DNA of 21,908 bases from DATLZB01 sp035574175 (GCA_035574175.1 DATLZB010000009.1:1-21908), one strand, 5' to 3'. Numbered from the stretch's first letter, positions 14,004 through 21,831 are shown. Made by a program: numbers and translations. The notes: a model not told the origin generated them from the letters alone.

Positions 14004-15098
14004 TCAGTGGGCCGCACCGATCGCCTTGTTCACGGCCGGCAGCACCTTCTCCGCCATCAGCTCCATCGAGCGGATGGCGAGCTTGCGATCCGCCCAGTCG
14101 TGGCCGGCATAGAGCAGCGTGCCGAAGTCGCCGACCTGATGGCGGAAAGAGAGGAGCTCCTCGGCCACCTTCTCCGGCGTACCCCAGATGACGAGATCGT
14201 TGACGATGCCCTCGATGGTGACCGAGCTGTCAGGCGCCTTCGGATCCTTCTTGAACAGGTTGGCGCGCCCGTTCCTGATGAGTTTGAAGCCGAGCGAGTT
14301 GTAATACTCGTAGTAGGGCATGCCGGGTGCGGTTGCGTAGCGGCGCGCCGTGGCAAGATCATCGGCGACGAACACGCTTTTGGCGACCCGCCAATTGACC
14401 GGATCGGCTACCCTTCCGCCCTTCTCGCAGCCCTCCAGGTACTTGCTCCAGTGCGACTTGACCCACACCGGCAAGAGGAAGTTGGCCGAGATCGGGTCCC
14501 AGCCGCGGGCTGCCGCCTCCGTCACTCCCTTGGAGAAGGGAGCGACCGCGGTGACGAGGATCGGCGGGTGCGGCTTCTGATAGGGTTTGTGCACGAAGCC
14601 CTGCCCGATGTCGGGCAGCATGGTGCGCTTGGTGGAAACCGTCCAGAACTGGCCTTGGAGTTCGTAAGGCGGGTCTCGCCGCCAGATCTCCAGGATCATG
14701 TCGATGGCCTCGACGAACATGGCAGTGCGATCGCGGTCGAGGTTGCCAAAGATCTCGGCATCCGACATGAGCCCGCCGGGGCTGATGCCAAACAGGAAGC
14801 GGCCCTCGGCCATGTGGTCGAGCATGGCGACCTCGCCCGCTACCATCGCTGGGTGATGGTTGGGCAAATTGACAGTGCCGGACCCGAGCTTGATTGTCTT
14901 CGTCTCCCGTAGCAGCCAGGCGATGAAGATCAGCGAGGAGGTGATGGTCTCGGCACGGTCGGTCAGGTGCTCGCCGTAGAACCCTTCCACGAATCCCAGC
15001 CGCTCGGCGACGAGCGCTAGCTCGCGATCCTCGTTGAGCGTGTCGGCGAGGTTGCGCGAAATCGGGTGGATCGGCATGGTGAAGAAGCCAAGCTTCAT
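14004..15098 (-). CDS. LLM-class (bacterial luciferase-like) flavin-dependent monooxygenase
   Basis: The 364-residue protein begins with MKLGFFTMPIHP and carries the luciferase-family patterns: H44 in GFYGEHLTDR, LGSGTVNLPNHHP (72-83), and DHMAEGRFLFGISPGG (94-109). It should be a TIM-barrel enzyme using reduced FMN and O2 to oxygenate an organic substrate. The gene immediately upstream encodes a flavin reductase and shares an ATGA stop/start overlap, so the two probably form a two-component monooxygenase. Candidate substrates include limonene-like terpenes, alkanesulfonates or aromatic compounds; the sequence does not decide. Length and motifs are intact. Confidence 0.94.
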   Translation of the reverse strand: MKLGFFTMPIHPISRNLADTLNEDRELALVAERLGFVEGFYGEHLTDRAETITSSLIFIAWLLRETKTIKLGSGTVNLPNHHPAMVAGEVAMLDHMAEGRFLFGISPGGLMSDAEIFGNLDRDRTAMFVEAIDMILEIWRRDPPYELQGQFWTVSTKRTMLPDIGQGFVHKPYQKPHPPILVTAVAPFSKGVTEAAARGWDPISANFLLPVWVKSHWSKYLEGCEKGGRVADPVNWRVAKSVFVADDLATARRYATAPGMPYYEYYNSLGFKLIRNGRANLFKKDPKAPDSSVTIEGIVNDLVIWGTPEKVAEELLSFRHQVGDFGTLLYAGHDWADRKLAIRSMELMAEKVLPAVNKAIGAAH

Positions 15099-15628
15099 GG
15101 CTCTGCGTCTCCGGAGCTCGAGATGGGCAGCGCCGAGAGGGCGCAGTATGCACCGGTCGAGAATATCAGCGGTTCACCGTCGCGATGCGCGGAGCGTTCG
15201 ATGTAACCGATGAAAATCTGGTGATCGCCACAACCGAAAGAGTTCTCTGTGCGGCATTCGAAGTGCGCGAGGCAGCCGGCGATCAGTGGACAGCCAGTGA
15301 ACCCCCAGTCGTAACGAATGCCGTCGAACTTGTTGCGGCCAGGCATGGCGAAGCGGCGAGCGAGTGCGGCCTGCTCCAGCGCAAGCACGTTGACGGCGAA
15401 TACGGCCGATTGCAGGAAGGCCGGCAACAGCGCTGAGCTCTGCCTCAGGCTCCACATGAGGAGGGGCGGATCAAGCGACACCGCCGAGAACGAGTTTGCG
15501 GTCAGCCCTGCCGCGACGCCGGACGGGGTCCGCGTGGTGATGACGGTCACTCCCGTCGCGAACCGCCCGAACGCATCGCGGAGCTGGCGCTGGTCGATTG
15601 GCACGGTGGGAAAATCGAGGATGCTCAT
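15095..15628 (-). CDS. Flavin reductase (FMN-binding split-barrel, two-component monooxygenase partner)
   Basis: The 177-residue product belongs to the short-chain flavin reductase family (HpaC/HsaB type). Visible features are LRDAFGRFATGVTVITT (17-32), GLTANSFSAVSLDPPLL (41-57) and GDHQIFIGYIE (134-144). It would reduce FMN or FAD with NAD(P)H and hand it to a monooxygenase, here the LLM enzyme whose ATG overlaps its stop codon. The gene is the first of a minus-strand operon of up to four genes. It is divergent from a LysR-type regulator with a 107-bp AT-rich gap holding candidate operators. No strong Shine-Dalgarno is seen. Confidence 0.93.
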   Translation of the reverse strand: MSILDFPTVPIDQRQLRDAFGRFATGVTVITTRTPSGVAAGLTANSFSAVSLDPPLLMWSLRQSSALLPAFLQSAVFAVNVLALEQAALARRFAMPGRNKFDGIRYDWGFTGCPLIAGCLAHFECRTENSFGCGDHQIFIGYIERSAHRDGEPLIFSTGAYCALSALPISSSGDAEP

Positions 15629-15680
15629 GAGTGATCGCGGCGCCGGGCGGATGCCCGACGCCTCGTTCTAGCCGCTTGCC

Positions 15681-15735
15681 ATGGCGATAAGTAATTATTA
15701 ATTCTGCTGTCCAGCATTATGATAACTGATGCTTC
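15681..15735. promoter_or_regulatory. AT-rich divergent promoter/operator region of the LysR/flavin-reductase pair
   Basis: The 107-bp divergent gap contains an AT-rich core with the palindrome TAATTATTA (15692-15700). A perfect inverted repeat TGCTG-TC-CAGCA follows at 15705-15716. LysR-type regulators usually bind such dyads between their own gene and the divergent target. The role is inferred from position and symmetry. Confidence 0.45.
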
Positions 15736-16704
15736 GTGACCGAGAGCCTCAAAGACCTCCGCCTGTTCGTCGCCGCCTACGAGGAGCGTTCCTTTACGGC
15801 TGCGGCCGCGCGCGAACATGCCACCCAGTCCGGCGTCTCCCAGCACATCCGCAAGCTCGAAGACCACTTCCGGGTGCCGCTCTTTGAGCGCGTCGGCACC
15901 CGCATCGTACCTACTCCAGCCGCCGAGGCGTTTTACGCGCGCTGTCTCGATGTGCTGCGCGCCCATCAGGCGGCGCGGGCCTCCATCTCGCGTTTCGTGG
16001 GCGGTCTATCGGGCGAGATCTCGATCGGGCTGATGCCGACCATGACCCGATCGGCGCTTGCTCCCGCGCTCGCCCGTTATGCCGCCGAGCATCCCAACGT
16101 CACCGTGCGTGTCGTAGAGGCCTACAGCGGCGTGCTCACCGACCAGGTATTGGCCGGCATTCACGATTTCGCCATCGTGCCAGCGGTGGCCGGCGTGCGG
16201 GGCGTACGCATTCATCCCTTCATCCGCACGCCCGAGGTACTCGTCTCGGCGCCGCTGTCGAAGCTTGACCATATGCAGCCGGTCTCACTCGCCAATCTGG
16301 GTCCGCTGAAGGTCGTTGTGCCGGGCCCAGCCAACACCCGCCGGCAGACCCTCGAGAGCTACTTCGCCCGCTCCGGCGCAACCGTCGAGCGCGTGATGGA
16401 GCTCGACGCCATGATGGGTACCCTCGACCTGGTGTCGCGGACCGACTGGGTAACGATTCTGCCCGGTGTCATGATGTCCTCGGACGTGGAGCGCCGGCAG
16501 CTTCGCATCAACCCGCTGGCGGCTCCCCCGCTCTCGCTCGAGCTCGTCCTGATCGAGCCGGCGCGGCGGGTGATGTCGGAGGCGGCGAAGGCGTTTCTCA
16601 CTGTGCTCAAGGAGGAGACCATCGCCGTCAATGCGTGCTGGAGCACGGTGGCGGAAGCGGCCGCCCATCCGCCTGCGCGGCGGCGAAAGTCGCGGGTCCG
16701 GTAA
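15736..16704 (+). CDS. LysR-family transcriptional regulator
   Basis: The 322-residue protein has the N-terminal winged helix-turn-helix of LysR regulators (residues 6-65: LRLFVAAYEERSFTAAAARE, SGVSQHIRKLEDHFRVPLFER, then TPAAEAFY). A periplasmic-binding-like effector domain from about residue 90 (GEISIGLMPTM) follows. Translation starts at GTG 15736. Divergence from the flavin-reductase/LLM operon makes it the probable activator of that operon, responding to its substrate or a product. The C-terminus ends in a basic tail (PPARRRKSRVR) that is somewhat longer than usual. Confidence 0.93.
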   Translation: MTESLKDLRLFVAAYEERSFTAAAAREHATQSGVSQHIRKLEDHFRVPLFERVGTRIVPTPAAEAFYARCLDVLRAHQAARASISRFVGGLSGEISIGLMPTMTRSALAPALARYAAEHPNVTVRVVEAYSGVLTDQVLAGIHDFAIVPAVAGVRGVRIHPFIRTPEVLVSAPLSKLDHMQPVSLANLGPLKVVVPGPANTRRQTLESYFARSGATVERVMELDAMMGTLDLVSRTDWVTILPGVMMSSDVERRQLRINPLAAPPLSLELVLIEPARRVMSEAAKAFLTVLKEETIAVNACWSTVAEAAAHPPARRRKSRVR

Positions 16705-16749
16705 CGCGCTTGGACCTGCTGGCCTCGATCACGGTTCCTGATGAAATGA

Positions 16750-16761
16750 AGTACGCGTACT
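16750..16761. promoter_or_regulatory. Perfect palindrome upstream of the LVIVD-CobW pair
   Basis: AGTACG is followed at once by its reverse complement CGTACT (16750-16761), 72 bp upstream of the LVIVD-protein start, in the only available promoter region for the pair. It may be the operator of a dimeric regulator; the regulator is unknown. Confidence 0.35.
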
Positions 16762-16833
16762 GGTTTATCGAACGGCCGTCGCTGGGATAGTGTCGGCGCG
16801 GAAGGATCGAACGCAGATGAGGGAGATCGCAAG

Positions 16834-18066
16834 GTGAGCAGGGCAGAGCCGAAAGCAGCGCCGGTCGAGGCCAGGAACATGCGCCTCATCGCTCAGGATG
16901 AACTCAACGGTCGGGGCGGGGTCGGCGAGGGCATGTCCTTGCAGAAGGCGCCCGATGGCCGCCGCGTCATGTGGCTCGCACACGAGGGGCCGCCCACCAA
17001 CTTCACCGGCGTCGACGTCACCGATCCCAAGAGGCCCAAGGTGATCGTGCAGACTGACCTGCCGCACAACAAGGTACGCTCCAATTCGCTGGAGACGGTC
17101 GGTAACGTCATGGCCGTGGCCTATCAGACCTACGAGGTGGGTCTCAAACCCGCCGGATTCGAGCTGTTCGACATCTCCGAGCCGGAGACGCCCCGCTCGA
17201 TCGCCACGTTCGACGCTTCTGGACCCCATTCGCGCGGGGTCCACCAGCTCTGGTTCGTGGATGGCGAGTACGTGCACATGGCAAGCGGCGCGGCTGACAT
17301 CAAGCCGCGCAATCCGCTCGACGATCAGATCTACCGCATCATCGATGTGCGCAATCCTTCAAGGCCCGTGGAGGTCGGCCGCTGGTGGCCCAAAGGCGTC
17401 TTGGAGGGCGATGACGCGCCAGCGCCGGAGCGCCTGCCGCTCAACGCGGGGTTCCGCGCCCACAACACCAACGTCTACCCCGAGCGTCCCGATCGCGCCT
17501 ATGTGGGCTACATCGACGGCGGCGCCTACATCCTCGACATCTCCGACAAGTCACGCCCCCACGTCGTCTCCTCCTGGAACCCGCATCCGCCCTATCCGGG
17601 CTTCACCCATACCGTGCTTCCCCTCTTGAGCCGCGACCTGCTGGTGGTGACCGACGAATGCGTCAAGGACCTGGGTGCCGACTGGCCGAAGCTCACCTGG
17701 GTCGTCGATGCCAGGAACGAGCGCAATCTGGTGCCGGTTGCAACACTGCCGATGCCGTCGTTCGAGGTCTTTGGCCGTAAGGGCGGGCGCTTCGGCTCGC
17801 ACAATCTGCACGAGAACCGGCCGGGCGAGACCTCCTTCCGCTCCGATACCCTCATCTTCGCAACCTTTTTCAACGGCGGAGTGCGCGCTTTCGACCTGAG
17901 CAACCCGCTCCAGCCCAAGGAGGTGGCAGCCTACGTGCCGGAGGCGCCCAGGAACTCGCGGGCCGGAACGGTGCAGATCAACGACGTATTCGTGGACGAG
18001 AAGGGGCTCGTCTACGCTGTCGACCGCCACTCGGGCGGGCTCTACATCCTGGAGCTGGAAATCTGA
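16834..18066 (+). CDS. LVIVD-repeat beta-propeller-like protein
   Basis: The 410-residue product contains at least five copies of the LVIVD-type repeat around a core of [VLFI]D[VILA]-x-[DENS]-P-x-x-P. Examples are VDVTDPKRPKVI, FDISEPETPRSIATF, IDVRNPSRPVEVGRW, LDISDKSRPHVV and FDLSNPLQPKEVAAY. Such repeats fold as beta-propellers, mostly of unknown function. Several His/Asp-rich loops (GPHSRGVHQ, FRAHNTNVY, FGSHNLHENRPG) could bind metal or ligand, which is inference. No signal peptide is visible from the GTG at 16834, which has GGGAG about 8-10 nt upstream, so it is probably cytoplasmic. The CobW-type GTPase gene follows after 17 bp, indicating one transcript. Confidence 0.85.
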   Translation: MSRAEPKAAPVEARNMRLIAQDELNGRGGVGEGMSLQKAPDGRRVMWLAHEGPPTNFTGVDVTDPKRPKVIVQTDLPHNKVRSNSLETVGNVMAVAYQTYEVGLKPAGFELFDISEPETPRSIATFDASGPHSRGVHQLWFVDGEYVHMASGAADIKPRNPLDDQIYRIIDVRNPSRPVEVGRWWPKGVLEGDDAPAPERLPLNAGFRAHNTNVYPERPDRAYVGYIDGGAYILDISDKSRPHVVSSWNPHPPYPGFTHTVLPLLSRDLLVVTDECVKDLGADWPKLTWVVDARNERNLVPVATLPMPSFEVFGRKGGRFGSHNLHENRPGETSFRSDTLIFATFFNGGVRAFDLSNPLQPKEVAAYVPEAPRNSRAGTVQINDVFVDEKGLVYAVDRHSGGLYILELEI

Positions 18067-18083
18067 GCAGCGAGGCGGCGGCC

Positions 18084-19115
18084 ATGGAACCAAGACCGGT
18101 CTCGGTCATCACCGGCTATCTGGGCAGCGGCAAGACCACGTTGCTCAATCGTCTGCTCACCGAGCCCGCCATGGCCGACACCGCCGTCATCATCAACGAG
18201 TTCGGCGAGATCGCCATCGATCACCTGCTGGTCGAGAGCGCCATCGAGAACACGGTCGTACTGGAGAACGGCTGTGTGTGCTGCACCGTCCGCGGCGATC
18301 TCGTCGATACCGTTCTCGATCTGAACGAGAAGGCGCGGCGCGGCCTGGTCCCGGCCTTCTCGCGGGTGCTGATCGAAACCACGGGCCTGGCCGATCCCGG
18401 CCCGATCATCCACACCCTTGCGAGCGAGGCGGCGTTGAAGCCGCTCGTGCGCCTGCACGCCGTCATCGCCACTGTGGATGCCGTCAATGGCAGCGTGCAG
18501 CTCGATCGTTTCGCCGAGCCAGCCCGGCAGGCCGCTCTCGCCGACGCTATCCTGATGACCAAGACCGATATTGCCGACAAAGCGGCAACAGCGGCGCTGC
18601 GCCGGCGCCTGGCGGCGCTTAATCCAGGGGCCGTGGTGCGCGAGGTGAGCTTCGGCTGCATTGCTGCCGATGAGCTGTTCCGGTACGGCCATCATCATCG
18701 CCACGATGACGTCGCCGCCCTTCATAGCTGGATCGGGGGCGGTGATGGGCGCCCGCACGAGGGTGACGGTCATCGCAATGAGGGCCACGGTCAACACACG
18801 AGCGCAGTTTGCGCCGCCGCTCTTACGCTCGATGGGCCCATCGCCTGGGAGGCGCTGAGCCGCTGGCTCCAATCCGTGCTCTCGCTCAGGGGCTCCGACA
18901 TCCTGCGCCTCAAGGGCCTCGTCAACGTTTCCGGTTGTGCCGGGCCGGTAGTGGTGCAGGCCGTGCACCATCTGTTGCACCCGCCGGCCACGCTGGCGCG
19001 CTGGCCTGATGCCGATCGGCGCACGCGTGTGGTGGTTATCGCGCAGGGGCTTTCGGCGGCCGGGCTGCAGGCTAGCCTGGAGGCCGCAGCGGCGGCTCAC
19101 CGCGACGCGGCATAA
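18084..19115 (+). CDS. CobW/G3E-family GTPase, putative metal chaperone
   Basis: The 343-residue protein has the G3E GTPase motifs: Walker A G11-YLGSGKTT, the metal-binding C64-x-C66-C67 in ENGCVCC, ETTGLADP (98-105) and the TKTD guanine-specificity motif at 159-162. A CobW C-terminal domain follows from about residue 245. Two His-rich stretches (HHHRH at 203-207; His residues at 225-238) add likely metal ligands. Family members insert or chaperone Zn, Co or Fe for client proteins. The LVIVD-protein gene directly upstream is a candidate client, as genes in CobW operons often are. Its 3' end overlaps the convergent cytochrome gene by 19 bp. Confidence 0.93.
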   Translation: MEPRPVSVITGYLGSGKTTLLNRLLTEPAMADTAVIINEFGEIAIDHLLVESAIENTVVLENGCVCCTVRGDLVDTVLDLNEKARRGLVPAFSRVLIETTGLADPGPIIHTLASEAALKPLVRLHAVIATVDAVNGSVQLDRFAEPARQAALADAILMTKTDIADKAATAALRRRLAALNPGAVVREVSFGCIAADELFRYGHHHRHDDVAALHSWIGGGDGRPHEGDGHRNEGHGQHTSAVCAAALTLDGPIAWEALSRWLQSVLSLRGSDILRLKGLVNVSGCAGPVVVQAVHHLLHPPATLARWPDADRRTRVVVIAQGLSAAGLQASLEAAAAAHRDAA

Positions 19116-19690
19116 TGAGCGAGCGCCCTGAGTTCAGCGTCGGAGAGACCATATACCGCCGCGCTCATCAGCGTATCCGCTCCGCTGCGCGTATTGTCGC
19201 GGTATGCCTTGAGTGCCTCGATCATGTAGTCGATGCGCTGGCCGGCGATGCGGGGCATCTGCTCCTGGCCGCTGAGGCTTGGTCCGTGGCAGGACGCACA
19301 GCGGAGCCGACTGGCCAGTTCGGCGCCGCGCGCGGCAAGCTGCGGGTCTGGCTGCTCGCCGGTCAGCTCGGGCGTGAGCTTGGCGAAGTGTTCGGCAAGC
19401 GCCTCGATGTCGCTGTCGGTCAGATCTTTGACGAAGGGCATCATGACCGCGACCCTGCGCACGCCTTCCCGCATCAGGATGAGCTGGTTCGCCACGAAGA
19501 ACGTTGGCTGGCCAGCAAGCGACGGCGTATTTGCCATGCGGGAGTTCCCATCCTCGCCGTGGCAAGTCCCGCACTGGGCGATGCGCTCAGCCAGCGTCAT
19601 GTCGGCATAGGAGGGCCCATGCGACAGGAGAACGGCCGCCAGCGCGATCGCTGGCGGCCACCATCGGCTGCGAGTGCAAAGACCCCACAC
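19097..19690 (-). CDS. Diheme cytochrome c (c4-like), periplasmic
   Basis: The 197-residue protein has a signal peptide (PPAIALAAVLLSHGPSYA) and two heme-attachment motifs, C40-GTCH44 and C131-ASCH135, in two similar c-type domains. M83/M84 and M175 (DTLMSAAVYGLS) are candidate axial ligands. This matches cytochrome c4-type electron carriers. The GTG at 19690 begins 3 bp after the stop of the quinoprotein dehydrogenase gene. Close coupling suggests it accepts electrons from that enzyme and passes them to an oxidase. A strong hairpin overlaps the signal-peptide codons. Confidence 0.92.
   Translation of the reverse strand: MWGLCTRSRWWPPAIALAAVLLSHGPSYADMTLAERIAQCGTCHGEDGNSRMANTPSLAGQPTFFVANQLILMREGVRRVAVMMPFVKDLTDSDIEALAEHFAKLTPELTGEQPDPQLAARGAELASRLRCASCHGPSLSGQEQMPRIAGQRIDYMIEALKAYRDNTRSGADTLMSAAVYGLSDAELRALAHYAASR
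19634..19659 (-). repeat. 11-bp-arm inverted repeat in the cytochrome signal-peptide codons
   Basis: GGCCGCCAGCG (19634-19644) and CGCTGGCGGCC (19649-19659) are perfect reverse complements around a 4-nt loop. In the mRNA this GC-rich stem begins about 30 nt after the cytochrome start codon. It may slow translation or protect an mRNA end, but Ala-rich coding sequence can produce such symmetry by chance. Confidence 0.45.
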
Positions 19691-19693
19691 CGA

Positions 19694-20986
19694 CTACTTG
19701 CCCGACCCCGGAGCGCTGTAGGAGATGCGATAGATGGCGCCGTTCTGTTCGTCAGAGACGAGCAGCGCCCCGTCGGGCATCTCGAGCACGTAGGTGGGAC
19801 GGCCATGGAAGGCGTTGGCCTTCTCGTCGAGCAGCCCAGTCATGAACGGTTCGATGATGGCCTCTCCTCCAGGCAGGGTTTTCGCGACGATCACGTCGTA
19901 GCCGAACTTCTCGCTGCGGTTCCATGAGCCGCGACGGGCGATGAAGGCAACGTTCTTGTAGGCAGGCGGGAACATGCTGCCGGTGTAGAACTTGATGCCG
20001 AGCCCAGCCGAGTGTGGCCCCGTGAGCGCCGCCGGCATGACCACGCCGGCGCACGGCGCGGGCACCCGGATGTCGGGATCGGGTATGCCGTTGGCGTGGC
20101 AATAGGGGAAGCCGAAATTGGCGCCTTCCTGCCCCTGCGGCAGACGGTTGAGTTCGTCCTCCGGCCCCTCATCGCCGCCCCAGTCGCGGCCGTTGTCGGT
20201 GAACCACAGCTCCCTGGTGACGGGGTGCCAGTCGAACCCGACGGTGTTGCGCACGCCACGCGCGACGATCTCCATGCCCGACCCATCGGCGTTGTAGCGG
20301 CGGATCTGGCCGTGGACGCCGGGGTTGATCTCGCAGATATTGCACGGCGCGCCGACCTGCACGTAGAGCTTCCCGTCGGGTCCGAACGCGACGTATTTCC
20401 AGTTGTGGTGAAGCTCCGGCGGCAGGTTGAACTTGTCGGTGAGCTCGACGGGCTCGCCCGGGTTGTCGAGCTTATCCTCGATGTTGTCGTAGCGCAGCAC
20501 CCGGTTGATGGCGAAGACGTAAAGCGCGCCATCCCTGAAGGCGAGGCCGTTGGGCTGCGTCAGGCCCTGTAGCAGGGTGCGGACTTCGCGCTTGTCCCCT
20601 TTGTCGGTGATGGCATAGACGCGCCCGATGCCGCGCGTGCCCACGAAGATGGTGCCCTTCGCTCCCCGCTCCATGGTGCGTCCACCGGGAAGCCCGTGCG
20701 CCCACACCTCGGCCTTGAAGCCGGCGGGGAGCCTGATCTTGTCGACGGGAACTCGCTCGAGCGGGGTGACCGTCGGCGGCGTGGCGTGCGGCTTGAGGTT
20801 TGCATCCTGCTTCACCCTGGCCTTGGCCTCCTCGGACTTGTCGAGCGGACTGAGCCCCGGCACCGGGGCCGGCGCTTTGCCCTGCTGGGCGAAGGCGAGG
20901 GTCGTTGCCAAGGCAAGCAGTGCGACGCCAGCGCCCGGCAAACAGGTGCCCAAGCGCAATAGAGCCCGTACAGATTGGCGGACCAT
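19694..20986 (-). CDS. Sorbosone-dehydrogenase-like PQQ-dependent sugar dehydrogenase, periplasmic
   Basis: The 430-residue beta-propeller protein has a signal peptide ending near LATTLAFA, a charged linker, then the soluble glucose/L-sorbosone dehydrogenase pattern. Markers are GLTQPNGLAFRDGALYVF, ELHHNWKYVAFGPDGKLYVQVG, APCNICE, FTDNGRDWGGDEGPEDELNR, NFGFPYCHANGIPDPD and ARRGSWNRSEKFGYD. Such enzymes oxidise sugars or aldehydes with pyrroloquinoline quinone and pass electrons to a c-type cytochrome, which is encoded next (3-bp gap). I prefer the ATG at 20986 because GGGAGG lies 5-6 nt upstream; the in-frame ATG at 21004 would lie before that site. PQQ synthesis genes are not in the window. 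The actual substrate is unknown. Confidence 0.9.
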   Translation of the reverse strand: MVRQSVRALLRLGTCLPGAGVALLALATTLAFAQQGKAPAPVPGLSPLDKSEEAKARVKQDANLKPHATPPTVTPLERVPVDKIRLPAGFKAEVWAHGLPGGRTMERGAKGTIFVGTRGIGRVYAITDKGDKREVRTLLQGLTQPNGLAFRDGALYVFAINRVLRYDNIEDKLDNPGEPVELTDKFNLPPELHHNWKYVAFGPDGKLYVQVGAPCNICEINPGVHGQIRRYNADGSGMEIVARGVRNTVGFDWHPVTRELWFTDNGRDWGGDEGPEDELNRLPQGQEGANFGFPYCHANGIPDPDIRVPAPCAGVVMPAALTGPHSAGLGIKFYTGSMFPPAYKNVAFIARRGSWNRSEKFGYDVIVAKTLPGGEAIIEPFMTGLLDEKANAFHGRPTYVLEMPDGALLVSDEQNGAIYRISYSAPGSGK

Positions 20987-21109
20987 CCTATCCTCCCACG
21001 ACATAACAGGTCCTCAGCGATGGCCGATCGGGCATTTTGTGATGCCGGTCGGTGATGCTCTCAAAAGCGCAGGCCACACCCCGGCCGTTGCGCCTTGAAG
21101 CCGGTTTTA

Positions 21110-21127
21110 CAAGCCGGCCTCGGCTTG
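21110..21127. repeat. 7-bp hairpin in the divergent intergenic region
   Basis: CAAGCCG (21110-21116) and CGGCTTG (21121-21127) flank a GCCT loop. AAGCCGG also occurs as a direct repeat just upstream (21098-21104). It lies between the starts of the divergent quinoprotein and complex I genes. No clear promoter is visible in this 241-bp gap. Confidence 0.3.
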
Positions 21128-21227
21128 CTAGGTGTTGCGCGATTCATTGGCGATCCTGCGGCAGCCGGTTGCCCTTCCAAAAGCGGTGGGGCGGTTGCAT
21201 TGTGATCGTGGTTTGGATGAAGCAGTG

Positions 21228-21533
21228 ATGGCAGCGCGCATCTACAAGCCGGCCAAGACCGCCATGCAGTCGGGCTTGGCGCAGACCCGGGAATGGGTGC
21301 TCGAGTTCGAGCCCGAGGCGCCGAGCGGCATCGACCCGCTGATGGGCTGGACCAGCTCCTCCGATACGCGATCCCAGGTGCGGCTCACGTTCCAGACTCG
21401 AGAGGAGGCGATCGCCTATGCCGAACGCAACGGTATCGCCTACACGCTGGTGGAACCCGAACCGCGCAGACCCATTCGTAAGGCCTATGCCGATAATTTC
21501 AGGTATGGCCGCATAGGCTCGTGGACCCATTGA
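21228..21533 (+). CDS. Complex I accessory subunit, NDUFS4-like (ETC complex I subunit)
   Basis: The 101-residue protein matches the bacterial homologue of NDUFS4, the 18-kDa Fe-S-linked accessory subunit of respiratory NADH:ubiquinone oxidoreductase. This homologue is essentially limited to alphaproteobacteria and mitochondria. The family core DPLMGWTSSSDTRSQVRLTF (37-56), EEAIAYAERNGIAYTLVEPE and the C-terminal KAYADNFRYGRIGSWTH are all present. I start at the ATG at 21228; an in-frame upstream extension to 21132 is not conserved-looking. It stands alone, away from the nuo operon, as is usual, and lies just upstream of tRNA-Arg. The product probably functions at the peripheral arm of complex I on the cytoplasmic side. 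Confidence 0.95.
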   Translation: MAARIYKPAKTAMQSGLAQTREWVLEFEPEAPSGIDPLMGWTSSSDTRSQVRLTFQTREEAIAYAERNGIAYTLVEPEPRRPIRKAYADNFRYGRIGSWTH

Positions 21534-21645
21534 CGCCCGCCTGGCGACAGAGCGGCTTTCCTTAAGGGAGCGCTCGCGCCTGCTTCATGACAGGTCGCTG
21601 ACCGCTCGCCGCGCCGTCATGCTATAGGTGGGGCATAAGCCCGCC

Positions 21646-21722
21646 GGTCCCGTAGCTCAGCTGGACAGAGCACCTGCCTTCTAAGCAGGGGGTCGCTGGT
21701 TCGAATCCAGCCGGGATCGCCA
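21646..21722 (+). tRNA. tRNA-Arg (anticodon TCT)
   Basis: A complete 77-nt cloverleaf with encoded CCA. The acceptor GGTCCCG pairs with CGGGATC (one G-U), the D stem is GCTC/GAGC, and the anticodon stem CCTGC/GCAGG encloses CTTCTAA, giving anticodon TCT. The T stem is GCTGG/CCAGC around TTCGAAT. Discriminator G is at 21719 and CCA at 21720-21722. Confidence 0.97.
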
Positions 21723-21831
21723 CCGCTCACTTGTGTCCGGCCCGGAGACATGGGTGACAAAACGTACCTAGAGCGGTTCATCGCTTGACTGAATCGTGAG
21801 GGATTCCGGATCGGCGCGATTTGTGATTCAA

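Noticed and set aside
13980..19100. Long antisense frames opposite the LLM (13980-14912) and CobW (18042-19100) genes
   Set aside because: They mirror well-identified genes codon for codon and show no domain, start signal or plausible composition of their own.
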